Below are positions 34,863 through 35,511 of a DNA stretch of 35,511 nt, piece by piece. Source of the DNA: Anaerolineales bacterium UBA5797 (GTDB lineage: Bacteria; Chloroflexota; Anaerolineae; Anaerolineales; Villigracilaceae); NCBI GenBank assembly GCA_002418205.1, contig DIDP01000023.1:15818-51328 (forward strand). The letters are read 5' to 3'. Made by a program: the position numbers and the translations under genes. The stretch's first letter is position 1. Each line of letters begins with the position of its first letter. A model generated the notes under the pieces. It was given only the letters and a program-made list of their open reading frames with translations. It was not told where the DNA came from and did not search any database.

Positions 34863-35250
34863 TTGCGCTCCTCGCGAGGAATTTCTCAACTTCCCTGATC
34901 AATTCATCGAAATCAATGGGTTTCTGAATGTAACCATCGCATCCGGCTTCGAGTGTCTTTTCCTTGTCGCCGCGCATCACATTGGCTGTGATCGCCAGAA
35001 TGGGCACGCGTTCAAAGCCGGGAGTGGTCTTGATCCTGGCGGTTAAAGTGTACCCGTCCATCTCGGGCATGTTAATGTCCATCAGGATCAGGTTGGGTTT
35101 GTTGCTTTTTATAATCTCAAGCGCCTCGAAGGCATTCGTTGCTTCCAGCAGTTTATAGTCTTCTGAAAGCAAAATACGGCGCACGAGCATCCGGTTATCG
35201 GGATTATCTTCGACGTAAAGTATGGTTCCCTTGTCTTCTAATGCTGGCAT
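34855..35250 (-). CDS. Stand-alone receiver-domain response regulator (DivK/CheY-like), first gene of the operon
   Basis: A 131-residue single receiver domain: E14/D15 in YVEDN, phosphoacceptor D58 (LMDINMP), T88 and K110 (QKP). The sequence pattern (AITANVMRGDKEKTLEAG) is that of DivK-type receivers found next to, or as the tail of, hybrid kinases. No output domain is attached. ATG at 35250 has GGAGG 13 nt upstream, a rather long spacing. It is the first gene of the ~31-kb - strand run. It starts about 80 bases after the tRNA-Gly terminator, so the operon promoter should lie in that gap. Confidence 0.91.
   Translation of the reverse strand: MPALEDKGTILYVEDNPDNRMLVRRILLSEDYKLLEATNAFEALEIIKSNKPNLILMDINMPEMDGYTLTARIKTTPGFERVPILAITANVMRGDKEKTLEAGCDGYIQKPIDFDELIREVEKFLARSANA
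34868..34873 (-). promoter_or_regulatory. Ribosome binding site deciding the second receiver gene's start
   Basis: GAGGAG on the - strand lies 5 nt before ATG (34860-34862). It lies within a perfect 12-bp palindrome (TCCTCGCGAGGA, 34869-34880) near the 3' end of the upstream receiver gene. Confidence 0.6.
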
Positions 35251-35274
35251 TCTTATTTCGTAGCCTCCGACCTA

Positions 35275-35304
35275 ATTCTACATACGACTAATGGGGGATG
35301 ACAT
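35275..35304 (-). promoter_or_regulatory. Possible sigma-70-like promoter for the sensor operon
   Basis: On the - strand ATGTCA (35299-35304, 4 of 6 matches to TTGACA) is followed after 18 nt by TAGAAT (35275-35280, 5 of 6 to TATAAT). It lies between the tRNA terminator and the first receiver gene and would give a leader of about 18 nt, which is short. This is the best candidate in the gap but is weak. Read-through from the tRNA promoter is an alternative. Confidence 0.3.
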
Positions 35305-35333
35305 GACAGCTACCTTACAAAATGCCAAACAAA

Positions 35334-35361
35334 AATGTCGAGGGAGTCTCTCCTCGACATT
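35334..35361 (-). terminator. Rho-independent terminator of the tRNA-Gly gene
   Basis: A perfect 10-bp stem (AATGTCGAGG paired with CCTCGACATT) with an 8-nt loop begins 2 nt after the tRNA 3' end. On the - strand it is followed by TTTGTTTGG. It separates the tRNA transcript from the sensor operon. Confidence 0.85.
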
Positions 35362-35363
35362 AG

Positions 35364-35435
35364 AGCGGGTGATGGGACTCGAACCCACGATATCATGCTT
35401 GGGAAGCATGCGTTCTACCACTGAACTACACCCGC
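35364..35435 (-). tRNA. tRNA-Gly (anticodon CCC)
   Basis: The 72-nt sequence folds as a full cloverleaf on the - strand: acceptor GCGGGTG/CACCCGC, D-stem GTTC/GAAC, and anticodon stem CATGC/GCATG with loop TTCCCAA. The variable loop is 5 nt and the T-arm is GTGGG-TTCGAGT-CCCAT. The anticodon CCC lies at 35401-35403 and reads GGG glycine codons. The discriminator base is T and no CCA is encoded. Confidence 0.95.
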
Positions 35436-35448
35436 TGGTATGGAAGGG

Positions 35449-35477
35449 ATTATAGCGACCCGCAGGAGGGCTGTCAA
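35449..35477 (-). promoter_or_regulatory. Consensus sigma-70 promoter of tRNA-Gly
   Basis: On the - strand TTGACA (35472-35477), a 17-nt spacer and TATAAT (35449-35454) match the housekeeping consensus exactly. The predicted start is about 7 nt before the tRNA 5' end, as expected for a stable-RNA gene. Confidence 0.9.
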
Positions 35478-35511
35478 GCAAACTTCATTCTGGGATTGTG
35501 CAACAAGTCCA

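Larger units (their letters stand above)
4409..35250 (-). other. Candidate sixteen-gene sensor-array operon
   Basis: All sixteen genes run in the same direction with intergenic distances from a 38-nt overlap to a 41-nt gap. No internal terminator hairpin was seen in the gaps between genes. It is bounded by the tRNA terminator upstream and a hairpin at 4340-4368 downstream. Co-transcription is inferred from spacing. Internal promoters within coding sequence cannot be excluded. Confidence 0.7.

Overview
The window looks like bacterial chromosome from a member of the Chloroflexota, most likely an Anaerolineae-type organism. That is an inference from the moderately GC-rich sequence and the very large number of GAF-domain signalling proteins. 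No marker gene here fixes the taxon. Genes are tightly packed and no gap exceeds about 120 bases. I see no insertion sequence, CRISPR array or phage gene.

Left end (1-3300, + strand): the tail of an operon holding a GAF histidine kinase cut by the window edge, a REC-GAF-histidine kinase, and a PhoB-type response regulator. It ends at a 12-bp hairpin terminator (3335-3369). An EamA-type membrane transporter on the - strand converges on the same terminator.

Centre and right (4409-35250, - strand): one unidirectional run of sixteen genes in about 31 kb, mostly joined by 4-nt ATGA overlaps or gaps of at most 41 nt. In transcription order (right to left) it holds two stand-alone receiver proteins, eleven consecutive paralogous GAF sensor proteins, a ParA-like ATPase, one large soluble hybrid histidine kinase (GAF/PAS/HisKA/HATPase/REC/REC), and a threonine synthase-like PLP enzyme fused to a receiver domain. 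Ten of the eleven sensors share one cytoplasmic module: a signalling helix, a GAF domain, a W...GYxxD linker, a short degenerate GAF, and a tail resembling the first ~45 residues of another GAF domain. Their N-terminal inputs all differ: 6TM, 6TM plus dCache, dCache, a small Cache-like domain, an 8-10TM bundle, or a HAMP-linked 6TM. None of the sensors has a visible kinase, GGDEF, EAL, adenylate cyclase or chemoreceptor output domain.

Working model (inference): many membrane sensors without transmitters feed one shared cytoplasmic hybrid kinase. The ParA ATPase may position that kinase through its basic, disordered N-terminus. Phosphoryl output would go to two CheY-like receivers and to the REC domain on a threonine synthase homologue. 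This is a candidate undescribed sensor-array system. The operon is bounded upstream by a tRNA-Gly(CCC) gene with a consensus sigma-70 promoter and its own terminator.
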